The position numbers and the translations under genes were made by a program. The notes below the pieces were generated by a model that saw nothing but the letters and a program-made list of their open reading frames with translations, did no database searches and was not told the origin of the DNA. DNA of 25,832 bases from Spirogloea muscicola (taxonomy: Eukaryota; Streptophyta; Zygnematophyceae; Spirogloeales; Spirogloeaceae). The first letter of the stretch is position 1, and each line of letters starts with the position of its first letter. Shown piece after piece: positions 10,492 to 21,300 of the stretch. The stretch covers positions 64,916 through 90,747 of the forward strand of contig WELB01000118.1 in NCBI GenBank assembly GCA_009602725.1, read 5' to 3'.

Positions 10492-13000
10492 AGTGGCCAG
10501 CCAGTCACTGGCTGGCCTGTGTAGCACTAGCATTAGTGAGTTCTCTTCTGCGATAGCGGCGTTGCTGGCTCTTTGTGAGGTACACAGTCTTGTGGACATG
10601 ATGTGACATTCCTCATACCCACAGTCGTCCTGAATGCGTCACCTGCAAATTAGCAAGTGGATGCAGGATGCGTTACCTTACCATTCTTTCTAGTTGGGCT
10701 GCAATTTAGCAATAAGAATTCGTAGACATATCATTGAGCAGACTAGGGCGTTGGTACCTGCTTTGGCATGATACTAGCCTGGCTAATAATGTCGATGCTT
10801 TGTACCAACTATCTCTTCATCATACCAACTTCTCCTACATCATTGCCTGGGTGTTCCTCTTTGAAACCTAAAAAGTCCTGAGTCCTGAGTTTGCAGCACA
10901 CACTGCTCTAAGGCTCAGGTAAATGTCAATTAGTTGATCTCCCCAGAGCTTCCCCGCTGGCCCCCACAAGCACCCAACCTCCTGTAAACCTGCATTGCTA
11001 AGACTCCATTTGTGCAAGAATTATGGCATCACAAATGACTGTTGGCATCGAGGGGCCAGGGTAGAAGGGCATTCTAGGAGACATAAGCACGGCAGATGAG
11101 AGGCCGTCTAGCAAATGAAGAAAGGGCTCGCCCACTGAGGATAGGGGCTGGACAAGCCAGCCCATTTAAAGAATGAACAAAGGACGAGAAGGGGGTTGGG
11201 GGAAGCGCTAATAAAAACAAGCACAAAACGAAACTAAGCAGCTTCGAATCACTCAGTAACCCCTGCTAAGCAGCCGCAGGTCAGAGAAGCTAGGCTCCTG
11301 GAAGTGGGTCCTCTGGCCAGAGCCAGAGGCAGCAGCAAGGGCTCTGCCGGCGCACAGGTGCAGCGCGCAGCAAATACCTTCTCTGTTACACCAGTACTTT
11401 CAGTATCCTTACTTCTAACAGCCGTGAAGTGGATTATTTGGCGACCCAAAAAAGCAGCACTGCAGGCACTTCAGTGGCAAACTGAGCGACCAAGGACACT
11501 GGCATAAACATCTAAAGGTGCCAGTGGGCTGGGCACCATGAAAGGCTAGTTGCACAGGATGTGCCACATGGCTTGGCTGGCAGCCAGGAGGCCCAGCTAG
11601 TGCCGCGCATGTCACTGGCGCGTGAAGCAAAGAGATTCGATGTTGTGCATGTCGGCTGGCTCCTACCTTGACATCAGCGTGTATTGAGGGCGGTAGGGCC
11701 TGAGTAGCCAATACAGAAAAGCAAGCAAATCTGCTGCTAAGCGGACCCGCTCAGTAACTAAAGCTTAGCAATCAGAGGTTGAAGGTCGATGCCCAACTAT
11801 CGGACGGCAGAGTAGGAATGGAGTAGCCAAGGCGCCTCGTTTTGAGGCGCCCTTGTAGCCACTCCCGGTATCACTACCACTTAGCTCTTCAAGTGTTACT
11901 GATGATGCCCACAGTCTACTCAGGGCATGCAGGTAAACTCATGGAGTCCACCTCGGGTGGAATGTCGATGGAGCTCAAAGCTGCCGGTATCAGGCTTCCA
12001 AGGATCAGGACAGACTATCTTAGAACCAGTCAGCCCAAAAGTGGGCATTGATGCCATATGCCCTGATTGTTCCCTGAAACCAGAGGCCCACATTGGAAGG
12101 GAAGGACCATTGGCTCACACAATAGCCCCGGTGTACATGTACATGAGGAGACGACCTCATGACTAGAACAGATAAAGGGTGCGCACATCTTACAGCGTCT
12201 ATGTTCACTGCGATCAACCTTATGAGAATCAAATGCCCTCCTTACAGACGAGCTTCTCAAGGGGCTGGCGTATCTATCTAGAGTTCAGGGGTTTTGGGTC
12301 CAGCATGGGTCTGCTCCGCAGGGGTGGAGAGTCGATTGTGGCACTTGTGTCAGGCAGAGGTGCACTCTGGCGGAACATATAGCAGTATTGTGCAAGCATG
12401 GCTGCAGCTTACTCGGATAATCAAGATACCTAGGTGAGATGTAAATGAGGAGTACCTTAACGGGCATTTGCTCAATAAGATAGCTATTGCAGTACCAATC
12501 CACGTTCCTCCGAGCTGGCGAGACCAAGCCAGCCCTCCTTTCAGTGGAGATTGCGACATCTCAAGCAGATGGAAAGCTGGCAGACGGATGAACCGCATAT
12601 TCTGACAGACATCAGTAGCGTTGAGTGCTTGCTAAGCACACTAAATAAAACTGGCGAAGCATTGCAGCTGGCTCCTAAGAGGCCCTTGCTGTGTGGAGAA
12701 GGGCTCCTCCATCAGGGCAGTGGCTGCGAAACATTTGGCCCAGAAGAAGACAGCACTTGGTCAGCAAGCCCAGTAAATGTGATAAGGTTTGGGACAGAAA
12801 GGCGCAAGCAAGGCGCCAGCAACTTGGATCTGATCACAAATGTGGGCCTCGACAGCAAGTACGAGGGTCAACTGAGCACACATGGTCCTGTAACAAGTCG
12901 ACTCTGTATGGTTGACGTCTCTCTTGTCATAGTCAATAAGTCGGCATGTGGCAGATAGTGGCATGCTCGGAGGGGAAAGTGGAGATTGACCAGGGAGCTT
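10492..13000. other. Intergenic region without a supported gene
   Basis: The 3' flank of the fusion gene. Open frames here are short and have no recognisable domain or consistent splice structure. TGTAA, a green-algal polyadenylation signal, occurs at 10983-10987, about 490 bases after the stop. A perfect short hairpin lies at 11831-11851. Parts may be decayed mobile DNA, but I cannot identify a polymerase, integrase or transposase motif. Confidence 0.5.
11831..11851. repeat. Short perfect hairpin GGCGCCTC-N5-GAGGCGCC
   Basis: Eight-base arms with a five-base GTTTT loop. The pairing extends outward with one bulge (CCAA on the left, TTG on the right). It is not next to any recognised gene. 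Confidence 0.8.
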
Positions 13001-13345
13001 GCGGCTGAGAATCACGAGGGCGGAACTGTGGCGGCCCAGCAAAGAGAAGGGGCTAAAAGGGATGAAGGGGAAAGGAAGGCGCGCTTTGCACATGAAGTGA
13101 AAGGGAGGCCACACCAAGCCAGTACACTATTGTAAGACGACTTAAGAAAAACGACATAAGCCCGAAATAGGGGCCAGGTACCAGAGCGAACACACGATTG
13201 AAGAAAATTCGTGTGTTTGAAACAAACGAAGGCCATTTAAGGGAAACGTAGTTCAATACCCACGAGTTTCCACATACATACTGATAGACTTGTCTGGGGC
13301 GCCGGAGCACCAGCAGGCAAGCCAGTAGCCTCGCTAAGTGCCTCG

Positions 13346-13360
13346 CTAAACCCTAAACCC
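13346..13360. repeat. Interstitial telomere-like motif (CCCTAAA type)
   Basis: Two tandem plant-type telomere units, CTAAACCCTAAACCC, stand alone in the intergenic region. It is too short to be a telomere tract and may be a telo-box or a chance or repair-derived insertion. Confidence 0.7.
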
Positions 13361-13783
13361 AATACGGCGTGGAAGGCTAGAGCCTAGGAATGCTGCAAGC
13401 TAAGCCAGAGCCGCATTCTGTATCCATTGTGTAATAAAAACCAATGCTTGCTAGACGCCAGTATGCGCCACATTACCGGCCCGACTACGATGGCGTGCAT
13501 CTAGCAGCTAGGCCAGGCGATGGAGGAAGTGGTGCTCTGGCTCCTCATCTTAGCTTGTCTGATATGTATGTGCGCACTTGAGGATACTAGTGTCCCCCTG
13601 GCTTGGCCAGCCCTTCTCTCTATGAGCGAGCACCATCTCCCTCCCCCTTAGCCGGCCTTACTGGCCTTCAACTGTTTCAAATACACGAAATTTCCTTAGC
13701 CGGCTCATTACCCGTTACCAGGACTTTTGTAAGGCTCGAGTTGGCCTCCCTTTCATTTTCACGCGCACCGCGCCTTTCTCTCT

Positions 13784-13829
13784 GGGCTGGCTTTTCGCAG
13801 CCCTTGCCCCCATTGGGAGTGCCACTTCT
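13784..13829 (+). repeat. Left arm of a perfect 46-bp inverted repeat
   Basis: Begins GGGCTGGCTTTTCGCAGCCC and ends GTGCCACTTCT. It is the exact reverse complement of 14463-14508, with about 630 bases between the arms. Confidence 0.9.
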
Positions 13830-13991
13830 TCTGGGATGTCGGGTGTGGGGATCAACGTTTGGTGATAATGGGGATTGATTGTGGGTAGGAGTTAGCCTGG
13901 TCATCCTCCACCCGTTCTGACAAAGCGCTTTAGGCCTCCTTCCCTGCAACGAGCTACTCCGACCTGATGTTGCTCACTCACGGGTACTGAG

Positions 13992-14131
13992 TGCCAATTT
14001 ACACTTGCCCGGTCGCTCACCCATTGGGCTCGTCTTGGCCTCACATTGGCCAGGTCTTGACCGCAGGCGTCCAAACAACGAGCGACACGTACCATTCGGC
14101 CCGTGACCGACCGGGCAAGTGTAAATTGGCC
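13992..14131. mobile_element. Foldback or MITE-like element of about 140 bp
   Basis: Arms at 13993-14015 and 14108-14130 are perfect 23-base inverted repeats that start GCCAATTTACACTTG. They extend inward to 28 bases with one mismatch (TCGCTCAC against TCGGTCAC). The direct repeat CTGAG lies at 13987-13991 and 14132-14136, immediately outside, as expected of a 5-bp target-site duplication. There is no coding capacity. Short length, terminal inverted repeats and flanking duplication together suggest a non-autonomous DNA transposon of unknown family. Confidence 0.65.
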
Positions 14132-14462
14132 CTGAGCGTCTCTAGTGCGTTGTCGTGCTTGCTAGTGTAGTCCTTTTTCGGCACCTCTTTCTTTGGCTTT
14201 GGACATTGTCCATTCTTTTAGGCTGGCTTTGCTGGCCCCCTTTCTCTATGGGCGCGCTCTTTCTTCTTTTGCCAGCCCCTCTTTCCTATGCGCGAGCTCT
14301 CCTTTCTGAACAATGTATTGGCTTGAATTGGCCTCCCTTTCATTTCATGCGCCCCTCGCGCCTTCTCTCTTTCTTTTAGGCAGCCCTTGCCCCCACTGGG
14401 AAAGCCACTTCTTTCCTTAGCCTGGTACTACTAGGCGGCCGCCCCGCTTGCTGTAGCATGAG

Positions 14463-14508
14463 AGAAGTGGCACTCCCAATGGGGGCAAGGGCTGCGAAAA
14501 GCCAGCCC
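14463..14508 (-). repeat. Right arm of the perfect 46-bp inverted repeat
   Basis: Begins AGAAGTGGCACTCCCAATGG and ends AAAGCCAGCCC. It is the exact reverse complement of 13784-13829. A diverged direct copy of the same core lies between the arms at 14381-14412. Confidence 0.9.
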
Positions 14509-14599
14509 AAAAAGAATTGACAAAGTTTCGGAGGGGCCTACAAGCGTGTAGCAGCTACAAAGAAATGCGTGTATTTCAAGAGATGGGGAGGCCATGTGT

Positions 14600-15013
14600 G
14601 GCCAAGTACAAAGGGGTCGGAAGATGAAAGTGGGTCCCGGGAAGCCCTCCACCCTGCGGGGTGGAGCTGCTGTGAGTTTGCCGTCCGATTTGTGCCGCTT
14701 TCGATCGGCCGGTGTCTGAGCGGCCACGCCGCCAGACGCTCCTGCCGCGCCGAACGTTGCCGCGTTCCGTCGCACTGGACGGCGCGGGCTTCGCTTGACG
14801 GCGATGGGGCCGCCGGGGGTCGCCGTTAGTGAGTGAATGTGTTCCCGCGCGGGGCGGCCCCTCGAGCTGGGGCGGAGGGGGGGGGGTGCCCCGGGCCGGT
14901 CGTGCCGTCATTTTGAGGCCGTTTGACGGCGACCCACCGTTTGGTCACGGGCGCCCCCGTCGCTCGGGCTGCCCCGCGGCTATGGTCGCCGGATGCGCCT
15001 GACTACCCTCCCC

Positions 15014-15059
<46 letters not shown>

Positions 15060-15317
15060 GNCGGCGGCGGCGGCGGCGAGCTTCTCCTCGCCAGCCTCCC
15101 GGCGCGTCTGGCTCTCAGCCTCGAAGGGCGCGGAGGACCGGCGGTGACGGGCGTCTGCGGCGGCGCTCCTAGGCGGGCGAGGCTTGGTGCAGACCTTAGT
15201 CGGACAGGTCGACGGCGTCTGTTGTGGCTGGAAGGGCCGTCTGAACGGCAGTGAGAGCCATCCGTAGAGGCGGCAGGGAGGCCTGCGCTGCCCCCTACGG
15301 TTCAGGCCGCGGCGGCG
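14600..15317 (+). other. GC-rich 5' flank of the MATH-domain gene
   Basis: GC-rich sequence with no supported gene, including a CCG/CGG repeat at 15014-15078. It probably contains the promoter and 5' leader of the gene starting at 15318. Poly-Ala or poly-Arg open frames here are products of the triplet repeats. Confidence 0.5.
15014..15078. repeat. CCG triplet repeat facing a CGG triplet repeat across an unresolved base
   Basis: About 15 CCG units run to 15058. They are followed by GGG-N (15061 is N) and then about six CGG units. The two arms are complementary and could fold into a hairpin. The N suggests the read or assembly failed at the centre, so the true length may be different. Confidence 0.85.
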
Positions 15318-18300
15318 ATGGCCGGACGAAGCAGGGGAGACGGCTCCGGGAGCCGGCGCGGCGGCTCGGAGGGCCCGTCCTCGGCCGCCTCCAAGCTGCA
15401 GCACCTCCAGGACGAAGCAGCGCAGGTGAGCGGACGGCAGAGCGCTGTGATTGGCATGGAGGCCCTGTCAGGCAGTTCAGCCGATGGCGCCGATCTGCCC
15501 TTGACTGCGTGCGCGTTCTAGCTTACCGCCGCCATGGTGAACCCCATCTCATGCGAGAATGGCATTGAGTGCCCTAGTGGTGGCATACAAACGTTCATTC
15601 ACTTAGACCTAAGGGACAGCAGCAAGGCAACAGTATGGTATGGTGCTGTCACCGCGTGGCAGCGGCTCACATGCACAGGATCGAGTGCTGCACATTGATG
15701 CTGCCGGTGAGGAAGCAGCCTCGTTACAAAGACAGCCGGCTGCGTGCAGGACTGGACGACCCGGGACGGAGTGCTCGAGCCCTCCATACCATCTCCGAGT
15801 TCGGGCTACTTTGACAGCGGCGACGATAGCGACGGAGGGCCAAAGCCCTCAGAGCTGTACGGCAAGTTCACGTGGAAGATTGAGAAGTTTTCGGAGATCA
15901 ACAAGAGGGAGCTGCGGAGCAACGTCTTTGAAGTTGGGGGTTACAAATGGTGACTATACAACACCTGTGCCAAGGCTCTGCGCTCTAGCAAGTCCTCTCT
16001 GGAGAGTCTGTGTGCATCAAAGTTTGTCAAGCCTATGCCCTTAAGGTGTTTTCGCAAGTGCCACAAGGGCAGTGCCACAGTCGACATGGTGAGCTCCTCT
16101 TGTCCGCCTGACACCTCTCAATGTGGTCGCAGGTACATCTTGGTCTATCCTCAAGGTTGTGACGTCTGCAACCACCTCTCCTTATTCTTATGCGTGGCTG
16201 ATTATGACAAGCTTCTACCAGGTGAGCTTGGTGACACACAGGGCTTTGACAGTCATTAAGGGCAGGGTTTCTGATGGAGATCGAGAAAGTCCTTGCGTTC
16301 CAATGGATGGTCTAGCTGTACCATTTGCTGCTCCTGGGAAGTCAGTGCTTGATCTACCTTGGGAGTCACAACGATAGGGCCCTAGTGAGTGGGTTGTGGT
16401 CCTCTGCTTTATCAAGCAGCCCAGCTGAGCAACAACTAGTCTCCAAGTCAATAAGCGTGCAGCAGCAGGACAACATCCCACTGAGAGTGGTCTACACGAC
16501 CTGGGATTGACAATGACTGCTAGGGTGCCTTGTGAGGCGTCTTCGTTGGCTCTTCCTGAGGACTGTAATTGATGTAATAGCTGGCATATGCCCAGCATTG
16601 TCGGGTTTTCTTTGGCTGGTGACAGTTGAGGTACATGATCATTGTGTTGTGTATTAGTAATATAAAGAAGCCCATGGACAACCCTTTCTCTATGATTGGT
16701 AAGATGAGAGAGTCAATCAAATAGGTGTCGCTTCGGTTCACCACTATCGTGCGTGTTAGGCCCTCTACTAGTAAGTGTGAGCTCATATCAAGGCATGTCC
16801 ATAAGAGATTCATTCAGCTCTGTGTGCAGGATGGAGCCATTTTGCTCAATTCACAATTGCTGTAGTCAATAAGGATCCTAAGAAGTCCAAGTATTCAGGT
16901 AGCCCACTCCTTTCTTGACTATCATGACTCTTGACACCAAGGGCAACATCAGGCTGTGTGCATACTGCTGGTCGTCTACCTACGAAGACTCTCGTTTGCT
17001 GCGGGGCTTCCCTGTCTCAGAAATACAAATTGTTGGTTGCCAGACACTTTGCATCGTTTCTGCAAGAAGGAGCACGACTGGGGATGGAAGAAATTCATGG
17101 AGCTCTCCAAGGTTCTGGATGGGTTCACAGTTGCTGACACACTTGTCATCAAGGCTCAGGTCCAGGTCATCAGGTACACCTCTGCAAGCAGCCAATTGAG
17201 CTGCAGACTGTGTTCAAAGTTTTGTGCTCATATGCATGCTCCTCTCAGCCAGCACGCTACTTGTCTAGCACTTGAGAGCTGAAAGCTGATTTAAAGGCAT
17301 GTTTTCTTTTCTACAGAGAGAATCCTCTTCGGCCCTTCCGATGTCTGGACTGTCAGTATCGCCGTGAGCTCGTCCGTGTGTACCTTACCAACGTCGAAGG
17401 AATATGCCGCCGTTTTGTAGAGGAGAAACGTGAGAAGCTTGGGAAGTTGATGGAGGATGCCAACAAGTGGTCAAAGTATGTGCAATGTGCTCAATGCCAT
17501 ACGCTTGTGCTTTCGCCCAATTATTTAGATCTTTCTCTGGAGTGTGAGCACTTACCCTGTGCTCCACTGCCTATACATTTCTTCTTTGACTTGCAGTCTC
17601 ACAATGACGCATCTCTGGCTGCTCTGTACATCCTCATTGTGGTCCTTGGTTTGCAGCTTCCGCAAGTTCTGGGCCTCTGTTGAGGAAGGGAAGCGGCGCA
17701 AATTGGCTCAGGAGAAGATGGAAGTCATTCTGAAGGCTGTTGTGAAGCGGTTCTTCAACGAGAAGGAGGTCACGTCCACATTGGTCATGGATGCTCTTTA
17801 CAGTGGAAGTCGCTCCTTGGACAATAGCAATCAAACCAGCAGAAGAAAGGCAGCCATCACAGCAGTGAGTGCTGACCGTAGGAGTAGGGGCTGAGGATGA
17901 TGGTTACACTCAAGTAGACTACCCCCAAGTATCATGGGAGGCATCACCAAATAGCACAGCTGGCAATGCAGATCAATGTCAATGTACCCCACCTGCAACT
18001 TGCTGCACAAGCAAGTTTGCATAGCAACAAGCATGCCTGTGAAGGGCAATCAAATACTGGATGCCCCAGAACTAAGTTGTCCTCTGGTGTTGAATGTTGC
18101 AGGATGAGGATTTGAGTGCTCCTGTGGTCTGGGTTGACAAGGAGTGCTTCGTTCTTGCCGGAGACATCATGAGCTTGATTGAGCGCGCTGCTCATGAGTC
18201 CATCCCTCTATACAAGGATGACAAGGGCCCCCAAAATCGGACAAAGGTGCACACCTATCTTCCTCATATTTAGCATCACTAATTATCATATTAGAGCCCC

Positions 18301-21300
18301 GCTTGTTTACTGCCAGCTGTGCTATCAATAATTTCGTAAGCAATCCGTGTGCAGGATGGGGTGAGTGATGAGCTTGGGAAAGATTCAGCTGAAAGAGACG
18401 AGAGAAGATTGACTGAGTTGGGCAGACGGACCGTTGAGATGTTTGTACTAGCCCATCTTTTCAGGTATGCATAGCTGAAACCCTTTGGGATGGGCTCTCG
18501 CAGGGCCTCTGAGCAACCACCAGTTGAGGTGCTTGTGAGCAATATGAGGTGACTTGATGATGCACATCTGACTTCTGTGCATGACACGCAGAAAAGCCTG
18601 GTCAATCTGGAATGCTCACCTAGCTTAAGTGTGGCTTGTGACTGTGCCTCCACTACGTTGTCTTCACAATCAGCAACCGTGTGGAGGTGGCGTACCGCGA
18701 AGCAGTGGCCCTCATGAGACAGGAGGAGCTCATTCGTGAGGAGGAGGCGGCAGAGCTTGCCGACCGTGAGCTGGCAGAGCGACAGAAGCTCCAGGACAAA
18801 GACAAGAAGTCAAAGAGGAATAAGGTGCTATGTGCGCCCGACGTCAGCCATGTCGTAGCTGTGTGTACTTATAACCTCCAAGAACAATTATACATGGCCA
18901 CCTTGCATGAGCTTACACTTCTCACTGAACTCCACTTGCAGGCAAAGCAGAAGAAGAAGGATCGGAAGGAGCGGGAGGAGGCTGAGAAGCGTATAAAGCA
19001 GGAGGAGGAAGAGGAGGACCTCCGATTGAAGAAAGAGTCCAGCAGGCAGCAGCAGAAGGAGCAGCTGCAGAAGAAGCAGCAGCATCTGCAGCAGCAGCAC
19101 TTGTTGCAGCAGCAGCAACAGCAGCAGCAGCAGCAGCTGCAGCAGCAGCAGCAGCGCTTCTTAGAAAGCCAGCTCCAGCAAGAGCAGGTTCAGCAGGGAG
19201 AGGTGCCTCCCCTTTTGCCGGTTCAGCTGCAGACGGGGCAAGGGGAGCTTGGAGAGGAGGACGAGGACGAGGAGGAAGAGTACGAGGAGTACTTGGAGGA
19301 AGACGAGGATGACGAGGGAGAGGATGAGGAGGACGAGGAGGAAGACGAGGAGGAGGAGGATGAGGAGGAGGAGGAGGAGGAAGAGGAGGAGGACGGGGAG
19401 GAGGAGGAAGAGGAGGAGGAAGAGGAGGTGGCAGGCACAGCTACGGCTGTTGCCGTAGCCAAGGCGGCTGACGACCAAGGTGCTGTGCCAAGCATTGGAT
19501 ATGGGCAGAACGTCTCTGAGCAGGCCGACGTGCATGCTCGGGCTACTGAGGCTGCTGCTCAGGCTAGTGGGGTAACCTCGTTATCAAGAGCAGGTTCGCT
19601 CAGCCCATATACGTCACGGCATTGTGTTGCTTGCCTGGTCATGAGAGCTCATGAGCGCTTACTTACGAGAGCTTTTATTCACGATGTATGCTTGGTGGCA
19701 AAACCCCTTCAGGCATGCAAGCAACTCCAGCACGACGTGAGGTGCAAGAAGTATTTGTGCGGAGGGAAAATGGAGTGTCAAGGGCCACTGCCATGGACGA
19801 CTCATCATCCAGTTGCTCTACTGATTCATTGGCCTCACAAAGTATCCCTAATGGTGTAGTGGATGCCTCTTGCAATGGAAATGTAGCTGGGGAGCATTTA
19901 CTACCTCACAAGAGGTGCTTATCTTTCATTCTCACCTCTCCTTTGGGCAGCTCGCACCATGTAGCAGATGTACTTGTCAGGGCTTTGCGGGGTCTCACTC
20001 CAAGTCCTGGATGAATCATTTTCAATGCATTTCTCCTTATACTGGTCTTTGGTCTTGTGCCTGTAATCACTCATCGGATACTGTTGTTATTGTGCAGGTC
20101 ACCTGCATCTAAAGGGCACGAGCTTCTTTTAGCTGCGTCAGCAGAAAGGCCGACAGATGCTGTGGGCGAATCTCATGATGCCACCCTCTTGGAGAATGGC
20201 TGCAGCACCCCAGAAACTAGCCAGGGCACAGCACGGCGACCTGCTGCTCTGGATGCCAATGCCGTTGTGTTCTCCCTGAGGAGTCGTGTGCAGTGGCTTG
20301 AGCAACGTCTACAGGAGAAGGTGAACATACAAATTTTCATAGGATGTATAGCCGTGCTAGTGATCCCAGTGCCCCAGTGCTGATCATCCTGCCACTTTTG
20401 GGTATTTCATGTGTGTTCCAGGAGGATGAGGTTGTAGCCTTGCAAGAGCAGCTGCGCTTGCTGCAGCATCAAGTCACCTCCAGCACAGCCAAGACGAAGG
20501 AGGGTCCAAGCCCCGCTTATTCCAGCGCAGTGCCCTCTGCTTCCGGGCCAGCTTCGCCCAACCCAGCCGGGTCCGAGGATAGGAAGCTGAGCATGCCCCA
20601 CACTGCATCGGCATTTGTGACCACCTCGAGGGACAGGATCATCAATGCCGGCGCCGCTGTCAGCAGCGGGAGCAGTGGGGCAGAAGCTCTCAGGGGCTCG
20701 CGGGCAGGCGAGGCCATCCAGCCCAAGGTCGTCCCTGTCCAGGAGAGGGGGCCAAGCCAATACCATCAACACCCCCACACTGCTTCTCATGCGCCACGGG
20801 CTATGAGTAGCGCGGCTGTATCCCAGCACCCCCCCCTCGTAGGCCATGCAAGCAGATCCACGTCAGCAGGTGCCGGAGGTGCCGTCGCTCCAGCGCTCTT
20901 GTCGGCGGTCGTGCCAGGGAGGAGCAAGGGCCATGATGGGAGATTTCTACGCAGCGGAAGCACCGGTCCAGTGAAGGTGGCTGGCGAAGGAGGACCTTCT
21001 CATTCTTCTCCGCTTGCTCTGCCATCGGCGCCTTTGCCGTCTGTGACGCCCGCTCCTCCTTCTGCATCGGCGGGTGCGTCACTCCAGCGACCGGCATCGG
21101 CGCTGGGCATCCCTGGTGGCGCTGTGGCTCCTTCTGGAAGCACGCATCCTGGGGCGCCACAGCAGCATGCCTTATCAGCAGATGCGTCAACTTCTGGGCT
21201 GCTCCGCTCCCAGAGCATGTCAGCGGCAGCTGCGGCTAGGCCCCTGCATCAGAGCCAGCAGGACGGGTCTGCCGGCAGTCTCAGTAGTGGCAGCCTACAG

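Larger units (their letters stand above)
13081..14508. repeat. Cluster of degenerate dispersed repeat copies in both orientations
   Basis: Related segments appear at 13081-13120 (-), 13732-13829 (+), 14320-14412 (+) and 14463-14508 (-). A shared core is TGGCCTCCCTTTCA followed by TTCATG or TTCACG and a GCGCC. A second core, CAGCCCTTGCCCCC followed by a TGGGA and GCCACTTCT, occurs three times. I see no coding motif. The mixed orientation suggests a non-autonomous mobile family or rearranged fragments of one. Confidence 0.7.

Noticed and set aside
11221-11280. A TTCGAATC word resembling a tRNA T-loop
   Set aside because: No matching acceptor, D or anticodon stems could be paired around it.
11842-12958. 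Plus-strand frames of 69-135 residues, considered as decayed retroelement polyprotein
   Set aside because: No reverse transcriptase, integrase, protease or zinc-knuckle motif could be recognised.
19161-19535. Minus-strand poly-Leu and poly-Ser frames
   Set aside because: Shadows of the plus-strand GAG/CAG tracts coding Glu and Gln.
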